DNA from: Spirochaetes bacterium GWE1_32_154
GTDB taxonomy: Bacteria; Spirochaetota; GWE2-31-10
Direction: 5' to 3'
Length of the DNA stretch: 44,268 nucleotides
Assembly: GCA_001829315.1 (NCBI GenBank)
Contig: MIAY01000015.1
Location: 1-44,268, forward strand
Positions 24,901 to 33,528 of this stretch are shown here, piece by piece. Both the position numbers and the translations under genes were made by a program. The notes under the pieces were generated by a model that saw only the letters and a program-made list of their open reading frames with translations, had not been told where the DNA came from and searched no databases. Within the stretch, counting starts at the first letter, position 1, and each line of letters opens with the position of its first letter.

Positions 24901-25688
24901 TTAAAGACATACCGATGCTGCCTGATAATCTTAAAGAATTAAGAGAAACGTTAGATGACGCTGATTCAAGCATTGAGCAAATAGAGGCAATTGTATTACG
25001 CGACCCGTCATTAGCGGCTGATATTCTTAAAATTGCTAACTCATCGTATTACGGACAGTCAAAAAGTGTTATATCAATTAAAGATGGTATTAAACTTCTT
25101 GGTACACAAGCTATGAAAAATATCGTTATGGCTGTTAATTGTTATAAAGTGTTACAGGATAAATTAAAAATTAAAAAAATTGATGCGGTTATTAAACATT
25201 CAGAAGAAACAACATTTTATTCAAGCCGTCTTATTGAAAAACTGAATATTAAACTTGATAATGATAAAGTGTATCTTGCATCGTTACTTCACGATATTGG
25301 TAAAATCGTTGTTGAAAGTATTCAGCCTGATATTTATGAACATATTTCCACATTAATCGAATCAAAAAATATACCGGTTGATGTTCTTGAAGGTATTGCC
25401 GGAGGAATAAATCACTCACTTATCGGCAGTATGTTACTTGCTAAATGGGATTTTCCCGATCAGATCATTGAAATTGTAAAATATCACCATTCACCTCGAA
25501 ATCTAAAAAACTACCCTGAATACGTATTTGTTGTATATCTTGCAAATATGCTGACTCACTTCATTGGCGGTAAACTAAGTTATTACAATATTGACAGTAA
25601 TGTATTAGAATTTTTTAATATACATAGCGAACAGGAATTAAAAAAACTCGGATATGAAATAAAATCCGAGTTCAATGCACGGGAATAG
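21945..25688 (+). CDS. Large HDOD protein with a histidine-kinase-type ATPase-like domain, 1247 aa
   Basis: The start is GTG with GAGGA nine bases upstream. Residues 1 to about 780 are helical and unrecognised. About 810-965 resembles a GHKL/HATPase domain: an N-box-like GELLKNANKAN (about 817-827) and a terminal TNDEGLVVAVLLLKKIGLKNGGLKVNIGKEETKFSITVPL that follows the G2-box/final-strand pattern of kinases. The C-terminal 265 residues are an HDOD domain (IPMLPDNLKELRETLDDADSS, IVLRDPSLAADILKIANSSYYG, SIKDGIKLLGTQAMKNIVM, SLLHDIGKIVVES, VEYHH-like IVKYHHSP). HDOD proteins act in signalling; HD metal ligands are partly kept here (HD in LLHDIGK). No histidine-phosphorylation domain is seen. 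Confidence 0.8.
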   Translation: MDQFEDFNKQIFSTCIENLKVRNSSAQYKAKYSDLNSLLLKTINKEFLTNYTSKIKNTSSIYNQFLTKDELKSLSMEIVKLEFIFIAFINDAKNITFDIVSIWIDILILQLFIAKISITDQGYFEIYFTTADSIFKFIENKNENPFIISDEQLITLKRIYYLANHEYYFKLTNEYYNDLLKLINQDIYYSKSKSIEELITVLNHRASILNDFYEYHIENMDEFFDKNIFQKLSVDFKLLISKYLYKKTKNSDILKLSLKNILDIEIRFVKRKLFNKEVIDLQLKKKILYYSYIILNSFNNNYHNINALFTLTDFSKLNEERLIEEVKNIIIHTSIETNKPIIDVIYIIYLFLSLFPEYVKHSLFLYKFIMQQISPIYSNRRQNIILAFSIIRFISDTAKIENEVLKIKKSIECDSVIGLITLYNCHVESLHSISKEKISSLKISNVTISLQKKISHLNNFVDTSILNFKNEINKKPDYKIRCEYIDIFRTELTNIIKILSNANLVTNISQYYSDVIDNYTKENELDFREDFINKSTLLKMSLFDINPLNLALAILFFKIGKLKLIITHENPARLGLKKTFVSTMEREEIAKYLDYSPDLIPTTDNSIDWGNVKDIIRNIRNPAVTTGSVVRPESRILKVISAILNKLTRTNSDINKIFPSLYEESYLPTKRAWDLDPILIHYFNIFFTGQGVLKFYNEHSGSELSVVFQLIKYPPLTEKTNSFIKDLVNTIEYDQMNILQEFNDMIKDNEIQLNTENGKKNFTITDATLAISRKRSISFESSYLSDDDILYLYSIIQIYCNTLGKSSYFLAIKYAFGELLKNANKANLIRAHFHFKNIDIDSKYLIGISSYDEALKSRKAEYCEYVKKSDMKIKIRFHNDNEDFIISIINNYKIHDEETDAITDNISTGRKLTNLSLLYKNHLLDSKTNDEGLVVAVLLLKKIGLKNGGLKVNIGKEETKFSITVPLVTLSETDDITISEEIIKEIKDIPMLPDNLKELRETLDDADSSIEQIEAIVLRDPSLAADILKIANSSYYGQSKSVISIKDGIKLLGTQAMKNIVMAVNCYKVLQDKLKIKKIDAVIKHSEETTFYSSRLIEKLNIKLDNDKVYLASLLHDIGKIVVESIQPDIYEHISTLIESKNIPVDVLEGIAGGINHSLIGSMLLAKWDFPDQIIEIVKYHHSPRNLKNYPEYVFVVYLANMLTHFIGGKLSYYNIDSNVLEFFNIHSEQELKKLGYEIKSEFNARE

Positions 25689-25709
25689 TTAAACAAACGG
25701 AGTGAAAAT

Positions 25710-28556
25710 ATGAGAAAAACAATTGTATTGTGTATGTTTTTATTGAGTTTCATTGTGGCGTACTCTCAAACAGTTCCATCGATTGTAATTCAGGACAACA
25801 AAGAGTTTGTCAGTCTTAAAATCAGCGATTTAGACATTACGGTAAAAGTTGTCGGGAATATAGCCGAAACGACTATGAATATAACATTTTTTAACGCCTA
25901 CAATAGGATACTGGAAGGTGATTTTTATTTTCCGCTTAAAGAAGGTCAAACGGTTTCCGGTTTTGCTTTAGAGGTTAATGGTAAACTGCGGGATGCTGTT
26001 GTTGTTGAAAAAGAAAAAGGCCGTGCGGTATTTGAATCAGTGGTGCGAAAAAATATAGATCCCGGTCTTTTAGAATGGACGAAGGGTAATAACTTCAAGT
26101 CACGAATATATCCCATACCGGCTAAAGGGTATAAGCAATTAAAAATAACATACCGGGAAGAATTAACTATACGGGATAAAGGTTTTTCATACATGCTTCC
26201 CCTTGCTTTTAAAGAACCAATTGATACATTCAGACTGAAGATTGAAGTTATCAAACAACTGATTAAACCTGAGTTTGGTTCTGATAATGAGTTTGTTAAC
26301 CTTACATTTGAAAAATGGCAGGAATCATATACTGCTTTATTTACACAAAAAAATTATCAGGCAAATAAAGATCTTCATTGTATTCTACCACAAACTGATA
26401 TGTATAAAAAAATGGTTATTGAAAAAAGTACCGATACCAATGATTACTTCTACATACATCTGACACCGGAAATAAAAGTGATGGAAAAGAAAAAACCTTC
26501 AACTATTACGTTATTCTGGGATGCTTCCGGTTCCGGTATTAATCGGGAAATTAAACGGGAAACAACACTGCTTGACGGCTATTTTAAAGAAATCGGTAAT
26601 GTAGCTATCCAATTGATTATTTTTAGAAATGAGGTTGAAACGTCTGAAAACTATACAATTAAAAGTGGAAACTCTCAGGTCTTAAGAAAACGATTAGAAA
26701 ATATTGAATATGATGGAGCGACTCAACTTGGATGTTTAGATCTTACAAAATACAAAGCTGATGAATGTATTATTTCCACCGATGGCGTTGGTAATTTCGG
26801 GAAAAAAGAAATAATACTTTCTAATTCACCGGTATACATTCTTAATTCAAATAATACTGCAAACCATTCCTATCTTAATTTTATAGCACAACAAACCGGT
26901 GGTGCTTATATAAACTTAAAAAAACATACCGATAGTGAAGCAATAAATCTGTTATCACATCAGCTTTATTCTTTTATAAAAGCAGAATATGATACAAAGG
27001 CAATTACTGAAGTGTATCCTGCAATAAAAACGCCGGTGACTCATGACTTTTCGCTGTCGGGGATTCTGCAAAAACCATCAGCACTCATTACATTACATTT
27101 TGGAATCGGCAATACAAGTATGTTTACCGAACAAATTTCTTTATCCACACAGGAATCAGTCAGCGGTGAACTTTTGAAACAGATATGGGCGTCAAAAAAA
27201 CTTACGCAATTGGATATGAACTATGAAAAAAATGCTTCTGCCATTACTGCTTTAGGCAAAGAAATGGGGATAGTAACACGAAATACCTCATTAATTGTAT
27301 TGGATAGAATTGAAGATTATGTGCAACACAGAATAGTTCCTCCGGTAGAACTTCAAAAAGAATATTTTGGCCTTATTGCTCAACAGGATAAGGAAAAGAA
27401 AGAGGTGATTTCTAATCATCTTGATGAAGTTGTCAGAAAATTCAAAGAGCTTGAAACCTGGTGGAATAAAGAGTTTTCATTTGATAAAGTAATCGAAAAA
27501 CCATCCCGCAAAAAAGAAGCAGCATTATCAAGAAGCAGCACGAACGAAGAGCGAATGGTGGAATCAGAATCAAGATTTGAAGACAGAGAACGCTCAGCCC
27601 CGGTTCCAGATTCGGCAAAAACAAATGATGAGGAAAAAGGTTTAACTGCAATTTCAGGAATAACGCTCAAAAAATGGAGTCCCGACACACCGTATTTACA
27701 GGAATTAAATAAAACACCCCATAAACAAATCTATGAAAAATACCTGCAGATGAAAAATGAATATTCAGGAAGCTCTGCATTCTATCTTGATGTTGCAGAT
27801 TTCTTTATTGAAAAAAACGAGATGAAACTTGTACTTAGAATACTTTCAAATATTGCAGAAATGGAGTTGGAAAATCCACAGCTTTTAAGAATACTGGGGC
27901 ATCGATTATCACAACTTGGTTATTATACATTAGCAATTGCTATTTTTGAAGAAGTTTTAGAAATGCGGGGTGAAGAACCTCAGTCATATCGTGATTTAGC
28001 GCTTGTTTGCGAACTTGAGGGGAATTATCAGAGAGCAATCGAGTTACTCTATCATGTTGTCATTAATAGCTGGGATGCACGATTTCCTGACATAGAAATA
28101 ATTGCGTTAACTGAAATGAATAAAATTATTCACAATAATCAAAAACCAGATATTTCTATGATTGATAAGCGATTACTAAAAAATCTCAGTGTTGATATGA
28201 GAGTTGTTTTAAACTGGGATGCTGATAATACTGATATGGATTTATGGGTATTTAATCCAAATGGTGAAAAATGTTTTTACAGTAATCCTCAAACTTTACT
28301 TGGGGAAAAGATGTCCCGTGATTTCACAGGCGGGTATGGACCTGAAGTGTATATGTTACGAAGAGCCAAGAATGGTACATACGAAATTAAGGTAAATTAC
28401 TACGGGAATAATCAGCAAATACTATCAGGTTCAACAACAATTCAAGTTACTCTATTCCGCAACTATGGCAGAAAAAATGAAACAAAAAAAGAAATTACCA
28501 TGCGACTTAAAGATAATAAAGAAGTTATTGATGTTGGTGAGTTTGATATAAAATAA
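25710..28556 (+). CDS. VIT/VWA-like/TPR/DUF2135 exported protein, 948 aa
   Basis: Signal peptide at 1-19 (MRKTIVLCMFLLSFIVAYS). About 25-150 is a VIT domain (LKISDLDITVKVVGNIAETTMNITFFNAYNRILEGDFYFPLKEGQ, then EKEKGRAVFESVVRKNIDPGLLEWTKGNNFKSRIYPIP). About 260-420 is a VWA-like region with DASGSG in the MIDAS position but otherwise divergent. TPR-like helices run about 690-800, and a DUF2135 beta domain closes the protein (VVLNWDADNTDMDLWVFNPNGE...). Such proteins resemble inter-alpha-trypsin-inhibitor-like envelope proteins in bacteria; the function is not settled. GGAG precedes the ATG, and the gene follows the HDOD gene by 21 bases, so the two are probably co-transcribed. Confidence 0.88.
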   Translation: MRKTIVLCMFLLSFIVAYSQTVPSIVIQDNKEFVSLKISDLDITVKVVGNIAETTMNITFFNAYNRILEGDFYFPLKEGQTVSGFALEVNGKLRDAVVVEKEKGRAVFESVVRKNIDPGLLEWTKGNNFKSRIYPIPAKGYKQLKITYREELTIRDKGFSYMLPLAFKEPIDTFRLKIEVIKQLIKPEFGSDNEFVNLTFEKWQESYTALFTQKNYQANKDLHCILPQTDMYKKMVIEKSTDTNDYFYIHLTPEIKVMEKKKPSTITLFWDASGSGINREIKRETTLLDGYFKEIGNVAIQLIIFRNEVETSENYTIKSGNSQVLRKRLENIEYDGATQLGCLDLTKYKADECIISTDGVGNFGKKEIILSNSPVYILNSNNTANHSYLNFIAQQTGGAYINLKKHTDSEAINLLSHQLYSFIKAEYDTKAITEVYPAIKTPVTHDFSLSGILQKPSALITLHFGIGNTSMFTEQISLSTQESVSGELLKQIWASKKLTQLDMNYEKNASAITALGKEMGIVTRNTSLIVLDRIEDYVQHRIVPPVELQKEYFGLIAQQDKEKKEVISNHLDEVVRKFKELETWWNKEFSFDKVIEKPSRKKEAALSRSSTNEERMVESESRFEDRERSAPVPDSAKTNDEEKGLTAISGITLKKWSPDTPYLQELNKTPHKQIYEKYLQMKNEYSGSSAFYLDVADFFIEKNEMKLVLRILSNIAEMELENPQLLRILGHRLSQLGYYTLAIAIFEEVLEMRGEEPQSYRDLALVCELEGNYQRAIELLYHVVINSWDARFPDIEIIALTEMNKIIHNNQKPDISMIDKRLLKNLSVDMRVVLNWDADNTDMDLWVFNPNGEKCFYSNPQTLLGEKMSRDFTGGYGPEVYMLRRAKNGTYEIKVNYYGNNQQILSGSTTIQVTLFRNYGRKNETKKEITMRLKDNKEVIDVGEFDIK

Positions 28557-28559
28557 ATT

Positions 28560-28590
28560 ATTAAAGAGATACCAATGTATCTCTTTAATA
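28560..28590. terminator. Hairpin between convergent genes
   Basis: Arms ATTAAAGAGATAC and GTATCTCTTTAAT with a 4-base loop, right after the 25710-28556 gene and before the convergent M23 gene. The stem is strong (13 pairs) but lacks a clear T-run, so termination efficiency is uncertain. Confidence 0.6.
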
Positions 28591-28606
28591 GTAAAAACCT
28601 GCTATG

Positions 28607-29689
28607 TTACATTCGAGGTAACTTTATAACACCCATCGGGTCGATAATATCTGATCTTCTCTGGTAATTTTTATATGACACATATTTATATGTTGTATTG
28701 TATCTGTTAGTTAATGCCCCGGTACTTGTTCCCATATATACTTCAAGGTGAAGCATATATGAACCACCGGAAGTATTTCTGATTATTGTACCGATTGCCT
28801 GTCCTTTAGACACTCTTGCTCCGGCTCTGAATGAAGATGTAATTTCAGTATATCTGATAATTGTTCCATCATCATTTTTAACTTCAAGAGCATACGTTCC
28901 CGCATAGAAAACATAATATGATAAAACAGTTCCACTTGTCATTGCATAGACTGTTGTTCCCGGTCCGGTTGTCGGCACTAAATCAACTCCTGCGTGAGCC
29001 CTTGCTCCGCCATCACGTGATGCACCGAAATTTCTTGAACCGGTTGTGGTGCTTAAATAACCACTCTTTAACGGAAATCCCCAACTGCTTGCTCTACTTC
29101 CCCAGAAGTCTGTAGGTTGTGTTGATGTATTGCCAAGAAGATATTCCCATGTTGTGACACCAACAACATCAGCACCTGTTAATCCTTTTTTTGATTTAAA
29201 ATCAAGTACTGCTGTTTTTGTTCCATTTCCATATATACCATCTACAGTAACTGAATAACCATATTTAGTTTTTAAAACATCCTGTAAACACTTAACCGCT
29301 GTATTATTATTACCATACTGCACTGTTACAATAAGTTTTCCCCATGTTCCTGAACCGACTACCCCATCGGCTGAAAGACCATTTGAAGTTTGAAATGACT
29401 TAACAATTGTTTCTGTACCACTTCCGAAATTACCATCAACAGTGATGCTATAACCTCTGTGTTTCAAAAAGTATTGAACAGCTTTAGCATTGAGTGATAT
29501 GTCACCTTTTCGGACAACAGGCCATGAAACGGTTACCGCATCAGATCGCTCTAAATCATGAGCATCTGCCGTAACTACGGCATTTTCAATAGAGACACCC
29601 GAAGTTTCATTCCCCACAGCACACGAACTAAAGAAAACAAGACTTGCCACTAAAAAACCTTTTACTACCCATGTAATGCTTTTTCCCAT
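28607..29689 (-). CDS. Lipoprotein with two peptidoglycan-binding domains and a degenerate M23 domain, 360 aa
   Basis: The lipobox is at VFFSSC (Cys23). Two PG_binding_1 repeats follow at about 66-121 (QYFLKHRGYSITVDGNFGSGTE) and 130-186 (CLQDVLKTKYGYSVTVDGIYGNGTK). An M23/LytM domain spans about 205-325. Zinc ligands equivalent to LytM His210, Asp214 and His293 are kept (His232 and Asp236 in HAGVD; His314). The catalytic positions His260 and His291 are Glu282 (RYTEI) and Met312 (YMLHLEV). It probably binds the wall without cutting it, like amidase-activating LytM factors; this is an inference. It has a good promoter (29724-29752) and a GGAG site. Confidence 0.85.
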   Translation of the reverse strand: MGKSITWVVKGFLVASLVFFSSCAVGNETSGVSIENAVVTADAHDLERSDAVTVSWPVVRKGDISLNAKAVQYFLKHRGYSITVDGNFGSGTETIVKSFQTSNGLSADGVVGSGTWGKLIVTVQYGNNNTAVKCLQDVLKTKYGYSVTVDGIYGNGTKTAVLDFKSKKGLTGADVVGVTTWEYLLGNTSTQPTDFWGSRASSWGFPLKSGYLSTTTGSRNFGASRDGGARAHAGVDLVPTTGPGTTVYAMTSGTVLSYYVFYAGTYALEVKNDDGTIIRYTEITSSFRAGARVSKGQAIGTIIRNTSGGSYMLHLEVYMGTSTGALTNRYNTTYKYVSYKNYQRRSDIIDPMGVIKLPRM

Positions 29690-29723
29690 TTTTAATACTC
29701 CATTTTTTTATTAGTATAAAAAA

Positions 29724-29752
29724 ATGATATTCTATAAAATCTACAAATGCAA
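29724..29752 (-). promoter_or_regulatory. Promoter of the M23 lipoprotein gene
   Basis: On the minus strand TTGCAT (29747-29752) is followed after 17 bases by TATCAT (29724-29729), 35 bases before the ATG. Confidence 0.65.
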
Positions 29753-29822
29753 TATATTTTTTATTAATTCTAAATAGTCAATAAATATTAAAAAAAATAT
29801 AATATTTTTACAGGAATAACTG

Positions 29823-30299
29823 TTGATCAATGATGCAAAGGCATTGAGTATTTCTATATTCTCCTCTTTAATTATCTCAAGTAATACTTTAAATGAAGAA
29901 TATATTCCTTTTGATATTGTATCCTTTATTAAATCAGTAATTTCGTTGCTATACTTTCATTTACTATCTCCACTATAGAGCAACAGCGAAAATATAGCCG
30001 AATGTTTTGACGCATTATCCGGTTTATTAAAATCCAAGTAAAGTGAACTTATGTAAATCATAAATCGGATTGGCTTTCGGATTGAGATTGTTCTTGTATA
30101 TTGGATAATTTTTCTCCAATTCTTCTATTTCTATGACCTGATTTTACTACTAAAAACTCTTAATAGGGGGAATTTTGAAAACATTCCATTAAAATCACTA
30201 ATAGAAAACTTTACGTATAAAATGATATTGGAAGTAAATACAGAGATTTTAGAGTCAATCACAGAATATCAATATATTTTTTACAAAAGCAACAAATAA
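29823..30299 (+). pseudogene. Decayed gene with three in-frame stops
   Basis: A single frame of 159 codons opens with TTG (AGGA seven bases upstream) and ends at TAA 30297-30299. It contains TAG at 29976 and TAA at 30039 and 30054. The readable pieces look like real protein (LINDAKALSISIFSSLIIS; SNSENIAECFDALSGLLKSK; YDLILLLKTLNRGNFENIPL; KMILEVNTEILESITEYQYI). No frameshift is needed, so the gene has decayed by point mutations. I recognise no family. The remaining bases of the 29690-30489 gap hold the two flanking promoters and nothing else I can name. Confidence 0.5.
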
Positions 30300-30420
30300 C
30301 GGTTACAGTTATAAGGGAACCCACAGTTTTCCGTGCAAAACATACGCTAAGAAAAATATTCCCACATTTCCGACAAAGCCGGTCACCTACCCATATCCCG
30401 CAAAAAAATAAAAAAAACAC

Positions 30421-30448
30421 TTGCATTTTATAAAATATGTGTTACTAT
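30421..30448 (+). promoter_or_regulatory. Promoter of the trp operon
   Basis: TTGCAT (30421-30426) is followed after 16 bases by TACTAT (30443-30448), 42 bases before the trpE ATG. A short hairpin (GTTTCT/AGAAAC, 30459-30476) abuts the AAGGAG ribosome binding site (30477-30482). No Trp-rich leader peptide or terminator/antiterminator pair is visible. Confidence 0.6.
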
Positions 30449-30489
30449 CAATAGTATCGTTTCTGTTTGTAGAAACAAGGAGTTATTGT

Positions 30490-31926
30490 ATGTTTGATAT
30501 GAAGAAAAACTCAGCTAATCAATCAAAAATAGTGATAAAAAAAATACCGGCTGATCGCTTTACTCCGGTTGGGATTTTAGAAGGACTTGACGCAAAGGTT
30601 CTTTTAGAATCAGCGTATCATGAAACAGGGAAGGGGAAATATTCAATACTGTTAATTGATGAAGCATTTACGATTTATAAGGAAAATGGTCAGTATTATC
30701 TAAAAAATCCTGATACGAAACGATATTCATTAAGTACCAGTAAAAAATTCCTTGATATCCTGGAGGAATTTCGTAGACGGGCGCCTTTTTCTGATGAAAT
30801 AGTACATATTCCATTACCACTTGGTGGTATCGGGTATCTTGGCTATGAATTCTTTGAAGAAATAGAGGATATTACATTTACAAAAACTAATGATCGCGAT
30901 TTATATGATGATGCTTTTATATTCGGTAGAAATTTTATGATTTTTGATCATCTCCATGATGAAGCGTATTTAGTGAGTGTTCAATATGAAGGTGAAATTG
31001 AAGATATTGATTTATCGAAAGAAATAAAGTCACTTGTTAAAAGAATTGAATCAATCGAAATAAGTGCAAGTAATGATGAAAAAATGAAAGCAAAAATCAT
31101 TTCGCCTGATGATAGAAATGATTATATTGAAAAAGTTTCAGTTCTTAAAAATGAAATATATAAAGGCAACCTTCTTCAATGTGTATTATCGCGAACTATC
31201 GAAGTAGAGTCAGAAATAAGTCCTATAACAGCATATCGAAATCTCAGAAGAAAAAATCCGAGCCCTTATATGTTTTATTTTAATTTCGGCAGTTTTATTT
31301 TGTTTGGTGCTTCACCAGAAGTTATGGTAAAAGTAAAAGACGGTGATGTTGAAGTAAGACCAATTGCAGGAACTCGAAAACGGGGAAAAACAATCGCATT
31401 AGACATACAACTGGAAGAAGAGTTAAAAAAAGATCCTAAAGAAAATGCCGAACATTTAATGCTTCTTGATCTTGGCAGAAACGATGTCGGCCGGGTTTCA
31501 AAAGCCGGTTCTGTAACCGTACCTGAAATAATGGTTGTTGAGCGGTATTCAAAAGTTATGCATTTAGTCAGTGCTGTTATAGGAAAACTTGATAAACAGT
31601 ATACTTCTAAAGATGCAATTTATGCAACTTTTCCTGCAGGAACCGTTTCCGGTGCACCTAAAATTCAGGCTATTAAAACCCTTGAGAATTTAGAGGCTAA
31701 AAGACGGGGTCCTTATGCAGGCCTTGCCGGTTATTTTGAATATAATGGTGATTTTGACAGTTGCATTGTGATACGAAGCGCAGTATATAAAAACGGTGTG
31801 TTCTATCTTCAAGCCGGTGCGGGGATTGTCTATGATTCTGTGCCCGAGTCCGAATACGAAGAAACACAAAATAAAATGCTTGCGTTACTTGATTCTCTTA
31901 ATATTGATTTAACAGGAGGTATATAA
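30490..31926 (+). CDS. trpE: Anthranilate synthase component I, TrpE, 478 aa
   Basis: TrpE converts chorismate to anthranilate, using ammonia supplied by the TrpG domain of the next gene. The chorismate-binding domain is complete: SPYMFYFNFGSFILFGASPEVMVKV, RPIAGTRKRG, AEHLMLLDLGRNDVGRVS, FPAGTVSGAPKIQAI and the final QAGAGIVYDSVPESEYEET. The N-terminal LLESAYH contains the LLES motif that binds tryptophan for feedback inhibition. I start at the ATG at 30490 with AAGGAG upstream; an in-frame TTG at 30421 lies in the promoter and would add an unlikely 23 residues. First gene of the operon, 1 base before trpGD. Confidence 0.96.
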   Translation: MFDMKKNSANQSKIVIKKIPADRFTPVGILEGLDAKVLLESAYHETGKGKYSILLIDEAFTIYKENGQYYLKNPDTKRYSLSTSKKFLDILEEFRRRAPFSDEIVHIPLPLGGIGYLGYEFFEEIEDITFTKTNDRDLYDDAFIFGRNFMIFDHLHDEAYLVSVQYEGEIEDIDLSKEIKSLVKRIESIEISASNDEKMKAKIISPDDRNDYIEKVSVLKNEIYKGNLLQCVLSRTIEVESEISPITAYRNLRRKNPSPYMFYFNFGSFILFGASPEVMVKVKDGDVEVRPIAGTRKRGKTIALDIQLEEELKKDPKENAEHLMLLDLGRNDVGRVSKAGSVTVPEIMVVERYSKVMHLVSAVIGKLDKQYTSKDAIYATFPAGTVSGAPKIQAIKTLENLEAKRRGPYAGLAGYFEYNGDFDSCIVIRSAVYKNGVFYLQAGAGIVYDSVPESEYEETQNKMLALLDSLNIDLTGGI

Positions 31927-31927
31927 A

Positions 31928-33520
31928 ATGATACTAATGCTTGATAACTACGATTCATTTACCTATAATCTCTATCAGGTTTTTATGAAATTTAATTATC
32001 CTATAAAAGTAGTAAGGTCTGATAAGATTACTATAGAAGAAATCGAACAATTAAATCCAACATTTATTGTTTTATCTCCCGGTCCGGGAACTCCTCACGA
32101 AGCGGGAATCTGTATCGAAGTCGTTCAGAAATTAAAAGGTAAATATCCGATACTTGGAATATGTCTGGGACATCAGGCAATATTAGCAGCGTTTGATGTT
32201 CCAATCGTTAATGCATCACGAATTGTTCATGGCAAAGTAGAAAAGTTAAATCATACCGGTACCGGACTTTTTAGAAATATTAATGCTGATACAATGGTGA
32301 CGCGATATCACTCACTTGCGGGAAAAGAAAAAGACATTCCTGATTGTTTTGAAATAACAGCAAAAACTGAAGACGGTGAGGTTATGGCTGTTGAACATAA
32401 GGAATATCAGCTTGCCGGTATGCAGTTTCATCCTGAGTCAATCGGGACAAAAGATGGCGAAAAAATGATAATGAATTTTCTCCATTATCGAAGAGAGACA
32501 GTTCCTGTTAAACAGCATATAAAAAAAACACTCGGTATGCAGGATCTTACCTACCAGGAATCGTATGATATTATGGATGAACTGACCGAAGGTAATATGA
32601 CCGATGCTCAAATCGGTTCGTTATTAACAAGTCTGCAGATTAAGGGCGTAACAAGTAATGAACTTGCAGGTTTTGCCTCTGTGTTAAAGAAAAAAGCAGT
32701 TTCATTTCCAAAACCTGCTGAAGGTGAAAAACGGATTGATACCTGCGGAACAGGCGGTTCTCATAACAAAACATTTAATGTTTCAACAATTGTCAGTTTA
32801 ATCACCTCAGCAGCCGGTGCTAAAGTTGTTAAACATGGAAACAGAGCGGTAACATCAACAAGCGGCAGTGCTGATTTGTTTGAGAAACTTGGTATTAATG
32901 TAGATATGTCAGTTGAACGCTGTATAGAAATCTACAATAAAATCGGGGTGACTTTTCTTTATGCCCGAAAGTTTCATGCAGCAATGCGTTTTGCAGCAGC
33001 AGCACGTGCATCACTCGGCTTTAGAACTGCCTTTAATCTCATCGGGCCTTTATCAAATCCGGCATATTCAACACATCAGATAATCGGTGTTTTCGATAAA
33101 GACTATACAAAAACTATTTGTGAATCATTATCAATAATGGGAACACAAAGAGCAATGGTGGTATCAGGTTTAGACGGGTATGATGAAATTTCATTAACAT
33201 CAGATACCCAGATAACAGAATTGAATAATGGCTGGATAAAAACATACAATTTTTCACCATCAGAAATTGGTTTACCGTATTATAAACAGGAGGAACTTGC
33301 CGGCGGTAATGTTGAATGTAATTCGTTAATTGCGATGAACATAATTGCAGGTAAAGACGGTCCGAAAACAGAACTCGTTGCGGTTAATGCCGGGGCAGCA
33401 TTGTATATTTATGGTTTGGCATCTTCAATCAAAGACGGGTATCATCTTGCAAAAAGTGTGATTCACGGCGGAAAAGCAAAAGGTATACTTGATGAATTTA
33501 TTTTATTATCCAATAGTTAG
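31928..33520 (+). CDS. trpGD: Fused TrpG glutamine amidotransferase and TrpD anthranilate phosphoribosyltransferase, 530 aa
   Basis: Residues 1-190 are TrpG: MLDNYDSFTYNLYQ, LSPGPGTPHEAGI, catalytic Cys in LGICLGHQAIL, and QFHPESIGT with the catalytic His and Glu. It releases ammonia from glutamine for TrpE. Residues about 200-530 are TrpD, which joins anthranilate to phosphoribosyl pyrophosphate: DTCGTGGSHNKTFNVST, VKHGNRAVTSTSGSADLFEKLG, FLYARKFHAAMRFAAAARASLGFRTAFNLIGPLSNPA. The fusion is also known from enterobacteria. AGGAGG precedes the ATG, overlapping the end of trpE. Confidence 0.96.
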   Translation: MILMLDNYDSFTYNLYQVFMKFNYPIKVVRSDKITIEEIEQLNPTFIVLSPGPGTPHEAGICIEVVQKLKGKYPILGICLGHQAILAAFDVPIVNASRIVHGKVEKLNHTGTGLFRNINADTMVTRYHSLAGKEKDIPDCFEITAKTEDGEVMAVEHKEYQLAGMQFHPESIGTKDGEKMIMNFLHYRRETVPVKQHIKKTLGMQDLTYQESYDIMDELTEGNMTDAQIGSLLTSLQIKGVTSNELAGFASVLKKKAVSFPKPAEGEKRIDTCGTGGSHNKTFNVSTIVSLITSAAGAKVVKHGNRAVTSTSGSADLFEKLGINVDMSVERCIEIYNKIGVTFLYARKFHAAMRFAAAARASLGFRTAFNLIGPLSNPAYSTHQIIGVFDKDYTKTICESLSIMGTQRAMVVSGLDGYDEISLTSDTQITELNNGWIKTYNFSPSEIGLPYYKQEELAGGNVECNSLIAMNIIAGKDGPKTELVAVNAGAALYIYGLASSIKDGYHLAKSVIHGGKAKGILDEFILLSNS

Positions 33521-33528
33521 GCGAATAT

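Noticed and set aside
27416-27688. Antisense frames within the VIT-domain gene
   Set aside because: They mirror a Ser/Glu-rich linker in the real gene and carry no binding site.
30421-30489. Extended TrpE N-terminus from a TTG start
   Set aside because: The TTG is part of the -35 hexamer of the promoter, and the ATG at 30490 has an ideal AAGGAG site.
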